This document shows positions 27,704 through 36,584 of a DNA stretch of 64,000 nucleotides, one piece after another. The notes below the pieces were generated by a model. The model was not told where the DNA came from and ran no database searches. It worked only from the letters and a program-made list of their open reading frames with translations. Source of the stretch: Saliniramus fredricksonii (GTDB lineage: Bacteria > Pseudomonadota > Alphaproteobacteria > Rhizobiales > Beijerinckiaceae); NCBI RefSeq assembly GCF_900094735.1, contig NZ_FMBM01000002.1:1240001-1304000 (forward strand). Direction: 5' to 3'. Positions within the stretch are counted from its first letter, which is position 1; each line of letters opens with the position of its first letter. The position numbers and the translations under genes were made by a program.

Positions 27704-28684
27704 TCAGCGCATGGCCGCCGCCAGCGCCTTCGCCTCGGCCAGTAATTCGCGGATATCGGGCATGGCCCGGCGTGTGGCTTGCGCGCCGAGCGCAATGATT
27801 TCGTCGGCGCGGTGGAAATCGAAAAGGCCGATCTTCGCCAGTTTCGGCGAGATCATCAGATCCGGCGGATCGCCCGCGAGGCGCGCCCGCGAGATCCGAT
27901 CCTGGGTGATGTTGAACGCGTCCAGCATCACCTTGGCCATGCCCGGCGCCACGCGCCGTGCCGGATCGCGTCCACGCAGGCTGTCGGCCACATTGTCGGC
28001 CATGTCGAGCATGGGCCCCAGAAAGCCGGGGCGCCCGTTTTCCTCCTCGGCCTCCGGAGTTTCGGCTTCCGTGTCATCGTATGCATCCTCAATCGACTGG
28101 ATCGTGGTGCCGCGCAGTTTCAGATCGCCATTGAGATTCACACAAAGCACCACATCGGCGCCCAGCGCCCGCGCTGCGGAAACCGGAACAGGATTCACGA
28201 GCGTCCCGTCAACGAGCAGGCGGTTCCCGATCCGCACCGGATTGATGATGCCGGGCAAGGCATAGGAGGCCTGGACAGCCCGCAGCAGACGTCCGCGCGT
28301 CAGCCAGATCTCGTGGCCGGTCGTGATCTCGGTGGCGATTGCACCGAAGCGCATCGGCAGTTCCTCGATCCGCAACCCGCCGAGATCCTCCTGCAACAGC
28401 TGGCGCAGCTTCTCGCCCGCGATCAGGCCGGAAGCGCCGAGCGAGAAATCGAGCAGGCCGAGCACGCGCGCCCGGGTGAGCGAGCGGGCGAACTCCTCAA
28501 GATCGTCGAGCTTGCCGGCGGCGAGGCAGCCGCCCACCACCGCGCCGATCGAGGTCCCCGCGACCATGTCGGGCACGATGCCTTCCTCGGCGAGCACCCG
28601 CAGCACCCCGATATGCGACCACCCCCGCGCCGCCCCGCCGCCCAGCGCGATTCCGATTTTCAGGCCGTGATGCGATGCGTCCAT
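27704..28684 (-). CDS. Patatin-like phospholipase family protein (RssA-like)
   Basis: 326 residues. Oxyanion loop GGGAARGWSHIGVLRVL, nucleophile GTSIGAVVG, and catalytic Asp in VDGTLVNPVPVSAAR. The usual DG[GA] is DGT here. An acidic linker (DDTEAETPEAEEEN) around residue 210 separates it from a C-terminal helical region found in RssA/YchK-type proteins. No signal peptide. Convergent with the CBS gene (13 bp gap) and divergent from the CAP lipoprotein. Confidence 0.9.
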   Translation of the reverse strand: MDASHHGLKIGIALGGGAARGWSHIGVLRVLAEEGIVPDMVAGTSIGAVVGGCLAAGKLDDLEEFARSLTRARVLGLLDFSLGASGLIAGEKLRQLLQEDLGGLRIEELPMRFGAIATEITTGHEIWLTRGRLLRAVQASYALPGIINPVRIGNRLLVDGTLVNPVPVSAARALGADVVLCVNLNGDLKLRGTTIQSIEDAYDDTEAETPEAEEENGRPGFLGPMLDMADNVADSLRGRDPARRVAPGMAKVMLDAFNITQDRISRARLAGDPPDLMISPKLAKIGLFDFHRADEIIALGAQATRRAMPDIRELLAEAKALAAAMR

Positions 28685-28836
28685 GGGTTTGCTCTGAGTG
28701 TGGTCGTGCTGGCGAGAAATACGGATATCGCGTCGCAGATGCTTTAGTCGAAAAAAGTTTCAAGACGTGCCTTATTTCTGCCTGTGAGCGTGTCATAAAC
28801 GCGTTTTCATATCGAGCCGATTCCCGGGAGCGGATA

Positions 28837-29307
28837 TTGAGGCAGTTGATTCTCGTCGTGACCATGGCTGCCTTTCTCGGCGGCTGCGCCCTGTTTTCCT
28901 TCCGCGACATGTCCGGCATCACCACCGATCACAGCCATGCGAGCGCCATGGCCGAGGCGCTGACGGCGTATCGTGCGCAGAAGGGGCTCGGGCCGGTGCG
29001 TGTCGATCGCAGCCTGATGCGCGCTGCTGACGAGCAGGCGCGGGCCATCGCCGCCATGGATGATCTCGATCACCACGCCGCCGGGCGCTTCGGCAAGCGC
29101 ATGACGCGTAACGGCATTAACGGCACCGCAGCGGAGAATCTCCAGGCCGGCGCGCAGACGCCCGAGCGGGTGCTGGAGCGCTGGCAGGCATCGGCCTATC
29201 ACGACGAGAACCTGTTGATGCCGGAGGCGCGGCGCATCGGTTTCGTCAAGGCTCACGCGCCGGGAACCCGTTTTGGCAAGTTCTGGGTGATGGTGCTGGC
29301 CGATTGA
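28837..29307 (+). CDS. CAP (SCP/PR1) domain lipoprotein
   Basis: About 156 residues. A TTG start at 28837 is preferred: GGGAG stands 7 bases upstream and the protein then opens with a lipoprotein signal (LILVVTMAAFLGGC). Frame remains open upstream to 28675 without protein character. The CAP fold is shown by AMAEALTAYRAQKGLGPVRV, LMRAADEQARAIAAMDDLDHH, and GTAAENLQAG...W...HDENLLMPEARRIGF. Role in bacteria is poorly defined; possibly envelope-associated. Confidence 0.85.
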   Translation: MRQLILVVTMAAFLGGCALFSFRDMSGITTDHSHASAMAEALTAYRAQKGLGPVRVDRSLMRAADEQARAIAAMDDLDHHAAGRFGKRMTRNGINGTAAENLQAGAQTPERVLERWQASAYHDENLLMPEARRIGFVKAHAPGTRFGKFWVMVLAD

Positions 29308-29313
29308 GCCGGT

Positions 29314-30372
29314 TCAGGCGCCGCTGATCGAATCAGTATAGCGGTGGTGCCCGCCCTGCCAGTCGCGGATGATCATCTCGCCTTTGGCCTCGGCCTCGAT
29401 CGCATCCGGGTTGAGCACGGCCTTGCCTGCGCCGCCGGGAATGTCGAGCACGTAGAAGAACTGGCACAATCCCGACAACCGCCCCCGCAACGCGCCGACC
29501 AGTGCGCGTCCCTCGGCGATCGTCGTGCGGAAATGCGCCGTGCCCGGCGCCAGATCACCGTGATTGAGATGGTAGGGTTTGATCCGCAGCTCGACGAAGC
29601 AGCGCATCAGCGCCGTCAGCGTATCGAGATCATCGTTGATCCCGCGCAGGAGCACGCTCTGCGACAGCATCGGGATCCCCGCATCGACGAGCCGCGCGAT
29701 CGCCGCTCTGGCATTCGGCGTGAATTCCCTGGGATGATTGGCATGCAGCGCGACATAGACCGTCTTGCCGGCGCTCTTCAAGGCCGTGATCAGCGCCGCG
29801 TCGACATGCGCCGGCGTCACCACGGGGACGCGCGTATGCAGGCGAATGATGCGGATGTGGTCGATCTCGGCCAGCCTTTCCATGACATGGCGCATGCGGG
29901 CGGGGGAGAGGATCATCGGATCGCCGCCGGTGAGGATCACCTCCCAGATTTCAGGGTGATCGCGCAGATAGGCGATCGCGTGATCGAGCTCCGCGCGCGG
30001 CAGCGTCCCGCCATGCTGCGGCCCGACGCTCTCGCGGCGGAAGCAGAAGCGGCAATAGACCGGGCAGACCTGCACGACCTTGAGCAGCGCACGATCAGGA
30101 TAGCGATGCACGATGCCGGGCACCGGGCTGTGGGCTTCGTCGCCGATCGGATCGGCAAGCTCCTCAGGCCGCGTGCGCAATTCGCGCCCATCAGGGATGA
30201 ACTGCGCCGCGATCGGGTCATGCGGATCGCTCGCGTCGATCTGCGCCGCCATTTCCGGCGTGACCGCGATGGCGTAGCGTGCATTGACGGCATCGATATC
30301 CGCGCGCGCGGATTCCGGGGCGAGACCGGCTTTGATGAGCGCGTCGGGATCGCGCAGGGTACGTTGCGCCAT
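29314..30372 (-). CDS. epmB: EF-P (R)-beta-lysine isomerase / lysine 2,3-aminomutase family
   Basis: 352 residues, radical SAM enzyme with PLP. The iron-sulphur motif is CPVYCRFCF; PLP Lys is near the C-terminal PGGAGKAVL. It converts alpha-lysine to beta-lysine for modification of elongation factor P. The stop of the partner epmA overlaps its start by one base (30372), and efp lies just beyond in divergent orientation, which makes the EpmB role much more likely than free lysine aminomutase. Confidence 0.93.
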   Translation of the reverse strand: MAQRTLRDPDALIKAGLAPESARADIDAVNARYAIAVTPEMAAQIDASDPHDPIAAQFIPDGRELRTRPEELADPIGDEAHSPVPGIVHRYPDRALLKVVQVCPVYCRFCFRRESVGPQHGGTLPRAELDHAIAYLRDHPEIWEVILTGGDPMILSPARMRHVMERLAEIDHIRIIRLHTRVPVVTPAHVDAALITALKSAGKTVYVALHANHPREFTPNARAAIARLVDAGIPMLSQSVLLRGINDDLDTLTALMRCFVELRIKPYHLNHGDLAPGTAHFRTTIAEGRALVGALRGRLSGLCQFFYVLDIPGGAGKAVLNPDAIEAEAKGEMIIRDWQGGHHRYTDSISGA

Positions 30373-31421
30373 CAGCTTTCTCCTCCGGCCTCGGAAACGG
30401 GGGTCCAGATCACCTGGTCGATGCGCTGGGCGCCGGTGGCCAGCATGATCAGGCGGTCGAAACCGAGCGCCACGCCGCTTGCCGGCGGCATCAGGGCGAG
30501 CGCTGCGAGAAAATCCGCATCGATCGGATAACGCTCGCCATAGACACGCTGTTTCTCGTCCATTTCCGCCTCGAAGCGTTCGCGTTGGATGTCAGGATCG
30601 GTGAGCTCGCCGAACCCGTTGGCGAGTTCGACGCCGCAGGCATAGATCTCGAAGCGCTCGGCCAGACGCGGATCATCCGGGCAGGGGCGCGCCAGTGCGG
30701 CTTCCGCAACGGGATAGCGATCAAGCACGGTGAGACGCCCCCGCCCGAGCTGCGGTTCGACGCGCTCGACGAGAATGCGGCTGAAGATATCCGCCCAGGT
30801 ATCGTCCTGCGCGACCCTGATCCCGGCCTCGCGTGCCGATCTCGCGAGCGCCGCGCGGTTGGTGCCGCCGTCATCGCGCAGACTGGCGAGAAGATTGATG
30901 CCGGCATGATCGGCGAAGGCCTGCGCCACCGGGACGCGCTCGAACGGCGCGAACGGATCGGCTTCCACGCCGCGATGGCGAAAACGCGTCGCCCCCGTGA
31001 TCTCGGCGGCGCGCGCGATCAGGGCTGCGCAATCGGCGATGATCGCGTCATAGGGCGCATGCGCGCGGTACCATTCCAGCATCACGAATTCCGGATGATG
31101 CAGCGGCCCGCGCTCGCGGTTGCGAAAGACCGGGGCGAAGGCGAAGAGCGCCGTTTCGCCGGCGGCGAGCAGCTTCTTGCAGGCGAATTCCGGCGAAGTG
31201 TGCAGGTACATCCGATGCGCCACGCCGTCATGGCCGATCATCCGCGTCGCGAAGGCATGCAGATGCGCCTCGTTACCGGGCGAGACCTGCAGGACGGCAG
31301 GCTCTGCCTCGACGAAGTCGCGCGCCTCGAACCAGGCCCGCAATCCGCTCCTGATGCGGTTGCGCGCCATGAGCGCGGGGCGCCGATCCGCGTGTACTTC
31401 CGGCCGCCACCATTGCGTCAT
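30372..31421 (-). CDS. epmA: EF-P--lysine lysyltransferase (GenX/PoxA)
   Basis: 349 residues: a class II lysyl-tRNA synthetase catalytic core without the anticodon-binding domain, the hallmark of EpmA. Motifs: YLHTSPEFACKKLLAAG, FAFAPVFRNRERGPLHHPEFVMLEWY (motif 2) and GVALGFDRLIML (motif 3). It attaches beta-lysine to the conserved lysine of EF-P. Co-directional and overlapping with epmB, divergent from efp across a 139-bp promoter region. No epmC hydroxylase in the window. Confidence 0.95.
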   Translation of the reverse strand: MTQWWRPEVHADRRPALMARNRIRSGLRAWFEARDFVEAEPAVLQVSPGNEAHLHAFATRMIGHDGVAHRMYLHTSPEFACKKLLAAGETALFAFAPVFRNRERGPLHHPEFVMLEWYRAHAPYDAIIADCAALIARAAEITGATRFRHRGVEADPFAPFERVPVAQAFADHAGINLLASLRDDGGTNRAALARSAREAGIRVAQDDTWADIFSRILVERVEPQLGRGRLTVLDRYPVAEAALARPCPDDPRLAERFEIYACGVELANGFGELTDPDIQRERFEAEMDEKQRVYGERYPIDADFLAALALMPPASGVALGFDRLIMLATGAQRIDQVIWTPVSEAGGES

Positions 31422-31560
31422 CGCCGATCAATCCCGTCTGTTGCGCCTCGATTGCGCGTGAATGCGTATCCCGGTCTGGACCCGGACGCGTTATCGGGTT
31501 AAGCCGACGCGAAGCAAGGTTCAAGGCCGCGCGAGCGGTTGATCAGGAACGGGATTGAAA

Positions 31561-32130
31561 ATGGCAAAGGTTCTGGCAAGCGCGCTGCGCAAGGGTAACG
31601 TCGTTGACATCAACGACAAGCTCTATGTCGTTCTCACGGCGCAGAACATCCATCCGGGCAAGGGCACGCCCGTTACCCAGCTCGATCTGCGCCGGATTTC
31701 CGACGGCACCAAGATCTCCGAGCGCTACCGCACCACCGAGCAGGTCGAGAAGGCCGTCGTCGAGGATCGCGATCATACCTTCCTCTATGATGATGGCGAG
31801 GGGTTCCACTTCATGAACCCCGACAGCTACGAGCAAGTCGTCATGACCCGTGAGGATATCGGCGAACAGGCCGCCTTCCTTCAGGAAGGCATGACGGTGA
31901 GCCTGAAGCTGCATAACGGCCTGCCGATCGCCATCGAACTGCCCCAGCGCGTCACCCTCGAAGTCGTCGAGACGGAGCCGACCGTGAAGGGCCAGACGGC
32001 CTCGTCCTCCTACAAGCCCGCCATGCTCAATAACGGCGTGCGCACCATGGTGCCGCCGCATATTGCCACGGGCACGCGCATCGTGGTGATGACGGAAGAT
32101 GCGTCCTACGTCGAGCGCGCCAAGGACTGA
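31561..32130 (+). CDS. efp: Elongation factor P
   Basis: 189 residues, three beta-barrel domains. Binds ribosomes stalled at polyproline. The modified lysine is Lys34 in the loop NIHPGKGTP, consistent with EpmA/EpmB modification by the neighbouring genes. ATG 31561 is used; a TTG two codons earlier is in frame. The 3' end, encoding the final Arg-Ala-Lys-Asp and stop, is the first unit of a 16-bp tandem repeat. Confidence 0.98.
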   Translation: MAKVLASALRKGNVVDINDKLYVVLTAQNIHPGKGTPVTQLDLRRISDGTKISERYRTTEQVEKAVVEDRDHTFLYDDGEGFHFMNPDSYEQVVMTREDIGEQAAFLQEGMTVSLKLHNGLPIAIELPQRVTLEVVETEPTVKGQTASSSYKPAMLNNGVRTMVPPHIATGTRIVVMTEDASYVERAKD

Positions 32131-32180
32131 TCGCGCCAAGGACTGATCGCGCCAAGGACTGATCGCGCCAGGGACTGAGC
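32117..32180 (+). repeat. Four tandem 16-bp repeats over the efp stop codon
   Basis: Unit GCGCCAAGGACTGATC occurs at 32117-32132, 32133-32148 and 32149-32164 exactly, and at 32165-32180 with two changes. The first copy encodes the last residues and TGA stop of EF-P; the others are untranslated copies, each with its own in-phase-looking TGA. Most likely replication-slippage expansion of the gene's 3' end. Confidence 0.95.
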
Positions 32181-32200
32181 GTCAATCCGCCTCGCGCATG

Positions 32201-32234
32201 ACGAGCGCCCCGGCATCACCCGGGGCGTTGTCGT
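32201..32234 (+). terminator. Probable terminator hairpin between efp and deoB
   Basis: CGCCCCGG (32206-32213), loop CATCAC, CCGGGGCG (32220-32227), with outer ACGA/TCGT able to extend the stem, in the gap between convergent genes. The following T-tract is weak (TTGTCGTTT), so the call rests mostly on the stem and position. Confidence 0.55.
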
Positions 32235-32235
32235 T

Positions 32236-33477
32236 TCATGCGATGATCGGGAAGGGACGACCATGGCGCGGCGGGGCAACACCGAGCCAATCGGCGATGC
32301 TCGCACCGATATCGGCAAAGCTCTCCCGCTGCCCGACTGTCGCGCCGGTGAGACCGGGGCCGAAGCCGATGATCGGGACCTGCTCACGGGTGTGATCGGT
32401 GCCGCGCCAGGTCGGATCGTTGCCGTGATCCGCAGCAAGGACGCACAGATCGCCCGGCGCGAGCGCCGCCTCGATTTCCGGCACGCGGCGATCGAAGGAC
32501 TCGAGCGCGGCGGCGTAGCCGGGCAGGTCACGGCGATGGCCGTAATCGGAATCGAAATCAACGAGATTGGTGAAGATCAGCCCGCCCGGCGGCAGGCGGT
32601 CGAGCGCGGCGATGGCGGCGCTCAGGCAGGCGTCGTCGCCGGAGGGTTTGACCTCCTCGCCGGTATGGCGATGGGCGAAGATATCGCCGATCTTGCCGAC
32701 ACTGATGACGGCGCGCCCCGCATCGTGCAGCCGGTCGAAGATCGTCCCCTCCGGCGGCGGGATGGCGAAATCCTTGCGGTTCGCGGTGCGGCTGAAGCCG
32801 GAGCGCGGGTCGCCCTTGAAGGGGCGGGCGATGATCCGCCCGATCTTCAGCGGGTCGCACAGGCGCCGGGCGATACGGCAGGTCTCGTAGAGTCGCTCCA
32901 GGCCGAATTGCTCTTCATGGGCGGCGATCTGCAACACGCTGTCGACGGAAGTGTAGCAGATCGGCTTGCCGGTGCGCAGATGCTCAGGTCCCCATTGCTC
33001 GACGATGGCGGTGCCGGGTGAGTGGCGATTGCCGAGAATGCCGGGCAGACGGGCCTCGCTGATCAGGGCATCGGTCAGCCATTGCGGGAATGTCGGCTGC
33101 GTGTCGGGGAAATAGCCCCAGTCGAAATCGACAGGGCAGCCGGCGATCTCCCAATGTCCAGAAGGCGAATCCTTGCCGCGCGATGTCTCGACCGCGTGGC
33201 CCCGGAGCCCGGCGGGTTCGCCGTCTCGCATCAGATCCGGATACGTCTCGCCGCTGGCGCCGCGCATGGCATGGCCGAGGCCAAGACGCGCCAGATTCGG
33301 CAGGTGCAGCGGACCTGCGCGCAACCCGCAGCGATCACCGGCGCCGCCGGCGCAGCCCTGCGTGATATGGCCCAGCGTGTTCGCGCCTTCGTCGCCATAG
33401 GCCGCCGCATCCGGCGCGCCACCGATCCCCACCGAGTCGAGGACGATCAGGAGGGCGCGTTTGTGAGGAACGGACAT
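32236..33477 (-). CDS. deoB: Phosphopentomutase
   Basis: 413 residues. Alkaline-phosphatase-superfamily, manganese-dependent enzyme that interconverts ribose/deoxyribose 1- and 5-phosphate in nucleoside salvage. Metal motifs [15 protein letters not shown] at the start and [17 protein letters not shown] near the end; [11 protein letters not shown] and [15 protein letters not shown] between. Start ATG 33477 sits 8 bp after the yejF stop on the same strand. The distant nucleoside importer at 51-56 kb would feed the same salvage pathway. Confidence 0.96.
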   Translation of the reverse strand: MSVPHKRALLIVLDSVGIGGAPDAAAYGDEGANTLGHITQGCAGGAGDRCGLRAGPLHLPNLARLGLGHAMRGASGETYPDLMRDGEPAGLRGHAVETSRGKDSPSGHWEIAGCPVDFDWGYFPDTQPTFPQWLTDALISEARLPGILGNRHSPGTAIVEQWGPEHLRTGKPICYTSVDSVLQIAAHEEQFGLERLYETCRIARRLCDPLKIGRIIARPFKGDPRSGFSRTANRKDFAIPPPEGTIFDRLHDAGRAVISVGKIGDIFAHRHTGEEVKPSGDDACLSAAIAALDRLPPGGLIFTNLVDFDSDYGHRRDLPGYAAALESFDRRVPEIEAALAPGDLCVLAADHGNDPTWRGTDHTREQVPIIGFGPGLTGATVGQRESFADIGASIADWLGVAPPRHGRPFPIIA

Positions 33478-33484
33478 GGCCCGA

Positions 33485-35113
33485 TCAATCGGAAACGATG
33501 CCGGCACCCGCCGCTTCGAGATCAAAGGCTGCGGCGAACAATGCGCGGGTATAGGGGCTTTCAGGCGCGTCGAAGACACGGTCCGCGTCGCCTTGTTCCA
33601 CGACACGCCCGTTCTGCATCACGATGACGTGGTTGGCGAGTGCGCGAACCACCTTGAGATCATGGCTTATGAACATGTAAGCCAGTTTGCGCTTGTCTTG
33701 CAGTTCGCGCAAGAGTTCGACGATCTGGGCCTGCACGGACATGTCGAGCGCCGAGGTCGGCTCGTCCAGAAGCACGAATTGCGGCTCCAGCGCCATGGCG
33801 CGCGCGATGGCGATACGCTGGCGCTGGCCGCCGGAGAATTCATGCGGATAGCGATCCATGGCGGAGGGGTCGAGCCCGACATCGATCAGCGCCCGCGCCA
33901 CGACCTCACGCCGCTCATCGGCCGAGAGTCCGCGATTGAGCACGAGCAGGCCTTCCTCCACGATCTGCGTCACCGACATGCGCGGCGAGAGTGAGCCGTA
34001 GGGATCTTGAAAGACCACTTGCATATTCTTGCGCATGGGCCTGATCTGTTTCGATTTCAGCCCGTCGATCCGGTTGCCGAGGAACGCCACCGGGCCTTGC
34101 GACGAGATCAGGCGCAGGATGGCCAGGCCCAGAGTCGTCTTGCCCGATCCGGATTCGCCAACGACGCCAACCGTCTCCCCCTGCCGGACGCTGACGCTGA
34201 CCTCGTCGACCGCCTTCACATGGTTGACGGTACGACCGAGGAAGCCTCTCTTGATCGGGAACCAGACCTTGATCGGCCCGGCTTCGACGACCACCGGCGC
34301 GCCTGCGGGCACCGGATGCGGTCGGCCCTTCGGCTCTGCCGCGAGCAGGCGCCGGGTATAATCGTGCTGTGGATTGCCAAACACCTGCTGCACGGTGCCG
34401 GCCTCGACGATCTTGCCATTGGTCATCACGCAGACCTTGTCGGCGATGCTGCGCACGATACCCAGATCATGGGTGATGAAAAGCATCGCCATGCCCAGCC
34501 GCTTCTTCAGATCAGCCAGCAATTCGAGGATCTGCGCCTGGACGGTTACGTCGAGCGCCGTGGTCGGCTCATCGGCGATCAGCAGGTCCGGTTCGTTGGC
34601 GAGCGCCATGGCAATCATCACGCGCTGGCGCTGACCGCCGGACATCTGATGTGGATAAGCGTCGAGCCGCTGGCCGGCATCGCGGATACCGACGAGTTCG
34701 AGCAGTTCCAGGGTGCGCGTGCGGGCGTCCTTTTCGCTCAGCCGCCGGTGCATCCGCAGGATCTCGCCGATCTGGCGCGAGATCGTGTGCAGCGGGTTGA
34801 GGGAGGTCATCGGCTCCTGGAAGACCATCGTAATGTCGGCGCCGCGCACCTGCATCATCTCCGGTTCGCTGGCAGGCAGCAGATCCTTGCCCTTGAACAG
34901 AATCTCGCCCGTCGGATGAGACGCGGTGGGGTAGTTCAGGAGCTTCACCACCGAAAGCGCCGTCACCGATTTGCCCGATCCGGATTCCCCCACCAGCGCG
35001 ACGGTTTCACCCGGCGCGACATCGAACGAAACCCGGTCGACCGCCAGCACCGAATCCTCGCCCTGGCGAAAGGCGACGGAGAGATCACGCACGGACAGGA
35101 TCGGCGAACTCAT
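33485..35113 (-). CDS. yejF: Peptide ABC transporter, double ATPase subunit YejF
   Basis: 542 residues with two complete ABC ATPase halves: Walker [15 protein letters not shown] and [14 protein letters not shown], signatures MSGGQRQRV and FSGGQRQRI, Walker [13 protein letters not shown] and [12 protein letters not shown], each with the Opp/Dpp C-terminal motif. A fused double ATPase of this length is typical of YejF, which powers uptake of microcin C-like and other oligopeptides. Last of yejA-B-E-F; a 100-bp gap with a repeat fragment separates it from yejE. Confidence 0.95.
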   Translation of the reverse strand: MSSPILSVRDLSVAFRQGEDSVLAVDRVSFDVAPGETVALVGESGSGKSVTALSVVKLLNYPTASHPTGEILFKGKDLLPASEPEMMQVRGADITMVFQEPMTSLNPLHTISRQIGEILRMHRRLSEKDARTRTLELLELVGIRDAGQRLDAYPHQMSGGQRQRVMIAMALANEPDLLIADEPTTALDVTVQAQILELLADLKKRLGMAMLFITHDLGIVRSIADKVCVMTNGKIVEAGTVQQVFGNPQHDYTRRLLAAEPKGRPHPVPAGAPVVVEAGPIKVWFPIKRGFLGRTVNHVKAVDEVSVSVRQGETVGVVGESGSGKTTLGLAILRLISSQGPVAFLGNRIDGLKSKQIRPMRKNMQVVFQDPYGSLSPRMSVTQIVEEGLLVLNRGLSADERREVVARALIDVGLDPSAMDRYPHEFSGGQRQRIAIARAMALEPQFVLLDEPTSALDMSVQAQIVELLRELQDKRKLAYMFISHDLKVVRALANHVIVMQNGRVVEQGDADRVFDAPESPYTRALFAAAFDLEAAGAGIVSD

Positions 35114-35213
35114 GCGCGCTCCTTCGTCGGTTGGTTGGGCATCGAACGGACGCGCCCGTCATGAAGGCCGCGACAGATGAGTGTGGGGAGCGCGGGGTGC
35201 GTCATGAGCGCCG

Positions 35214-36365
35214 TCACGAGAAGGTCTTGCGCGGGTCGAAGGCATCGCGCACGGCCTCGCCGATGAAGATCAGCAGGCTCAGCATCAGTGCGATGATGAA
35301 GAAGCCGGTCAGGCCGAGCCAGGGCGCCTGCAGATTGGCCTTGCCCTGCGCCAGCAATTCCCCGAGCGAGGCCGAGCCGGGGGGCAGGCCGAAGCCGAGA
35401 AAGTCCAGGGAGGTGAGCGTCGTGATCGAGCCGTTGAGAATGAAGGGCAGGAAGGTCAGCGTCGCGACCATGGCGTTGGGCAGGACATGCTTGATCATGA
35501 TCTTGCCGTCAGACTGGCCGAGCGCCCGGGCGGCACGAACATATTCGAAATTGCGCGCGCGCAGGAATTCCGCGCGCACGACGCCCACCAGCGCCACCCA
35601 GCTGAACAGCAGCAGGATTCCCAACAATACCCAGAATGTCGGTGTGATGATCGAGGCGATGATGATCAGCAGATAGAGCGCCGGGATCGCTGTCCAGATC
35701 TCGATGAAACGCTGGAAGATCAGATCCGTCCAGCCGCCGAAATAGCCCTGCACCGCACCGGCGAAGACGCCGATCACCGACGAGACACCAGCGAGGATCA
35801 GGCCGAACAGTACCGAGATGCGAAAACCGTAGATCAGCCGCGCCAGCACGTCGCGGCTCTGGTCATCGGTGCCGAGCCAGTTCCATTCGAGATCCCGGCA
35901 GGTGCTGCCGCCGGTGAGCATCGCGACAGGCTCGCATTGCGCATCGTCGAGCATCCAGGTCGGCGGGGAGGGGGCCGGAACGGGAAGCGAGAGGTTGTGG
36001 GTCGTGTAATGGAAGCGGATCGGCGGCCAGATCGCCCAGCCGTGCTCGTCGATCGCATCCGCGATCAGCGGTTCCCGGTAATCCGCCAGCGGCAGAAAAC
36101 CGTCATCAATGAACTTGTCCTCCGGATAATCCTCGAAGATCGGAAACAGGATCTCTCCCTTGAACGACACCATGATCGGACGGTCATTGGCGATGAATTC
36201 CGCGAACATGGTGAGCACGAACAGCACCATGAAGATCCAGAACGACCAGTAGCCACGCTTGTTCGCCTTGAAATTATCCAGACGTCGCCGGTTGATCGGC
36301 GACAGGTTCAGCCAGCCCTTCTGTTCCTGCGGCGGGGCGAGGGGTTGGGTCACGGGCGCGTTCAT
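35214..36365 (-). CDS. yejE: Peptide ABC transporter permease YejE
   Basis: 383 residues. N-terminal cytoplasmic segment (LSPINRRRLDNFKANKRGYWSFW) and first helix, then a large periplasmic insertion (~residues 60-175, including WAIWPPIRFHYTTHN and GTDDQSRDVLARLIYGFR) characteristic of YejE, then five more helices with the coupling motif EYVRAARALGQSDGKIMIKHV. Works with YejB as the inner-membrane channel. Confidence 0.95.
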   Translation of the reverse strand: MNAPVTQPLAPPQEQKGWLNLSPINRRRLDNFKANKRGYWSFWIFMVLFVLTMFAEFIANDRPIMVSFKGEILFPIFEDYPEDKFIDDGFLPLADYREPLIADAIDEHGWAIWPPIRFHYTTHNLSLPVPAPSPPTWMLDDAQCEPVAMLTGGSTCRDLEWNWLGTDDQSRDVLARLIYGFRISVLFGLILAGVSSVIGVFAGAVQGYFGGWTDLIFQRFIEIWTAIPALYLLIIIASIITPTFWVLLGILLLFSWVALVGVVRAEFLRARNFEYVRAARALGQSDGKIMIKHVLPNAMVATLTFLPFILNGSITTLTSLDFLGFGLPPGSASLGELLAQGKANLQAPWLGLTGFFIIALMLSLLIFIGEAVRDAFDPRKTFS

Positions 36366-36408
36366 GACGATCCCCCCTGCTGCAGGGTCGGATTGGCGGG
36401 GAAATCGT

Positions 36409-36575
36409 GCCCGTCATGAAGGGTGAGCCAGGCCTCCCTCCCCAGCGGGGAGGGAATGAGGGTGGGGAGAGCGGGCGATGAAACTCCCGCACGTCGCAGC
36501 ATTTGCACGCGGGTAACCCCACCCTTGATCCCTCCCCTGAGGGGAGGGAGAGCGCGCCCGTCATGAAGGGTGAGC
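36409..36575. repeat. Structured repeat module between yejB and yejE
   Basis: A 20-bp direct repeat GCCCGTCATGAAGGGTGAGC (36409-36428 and 36556-36575) flanks three perfect stems: TCCCTCCCC/GGGGAGGGA (36435-36443/36447-36455), GGGTGGGG/CCCCACCC (36460-36467/36517-36524) and CCCTCCCC/GGGGAGGG (36530-36537/36541-36548). A 17-bp part of the direct repeat (with upstream CGC) recurs at 35151-35167 in the yejE-yejF gap. It could be a small mobile repeat of REP/MITE type or an RNA structure adjusting the ratio of operon subunits. Confidence 0.8.
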
Positions 36576-36584
36576 GTCGTCATC

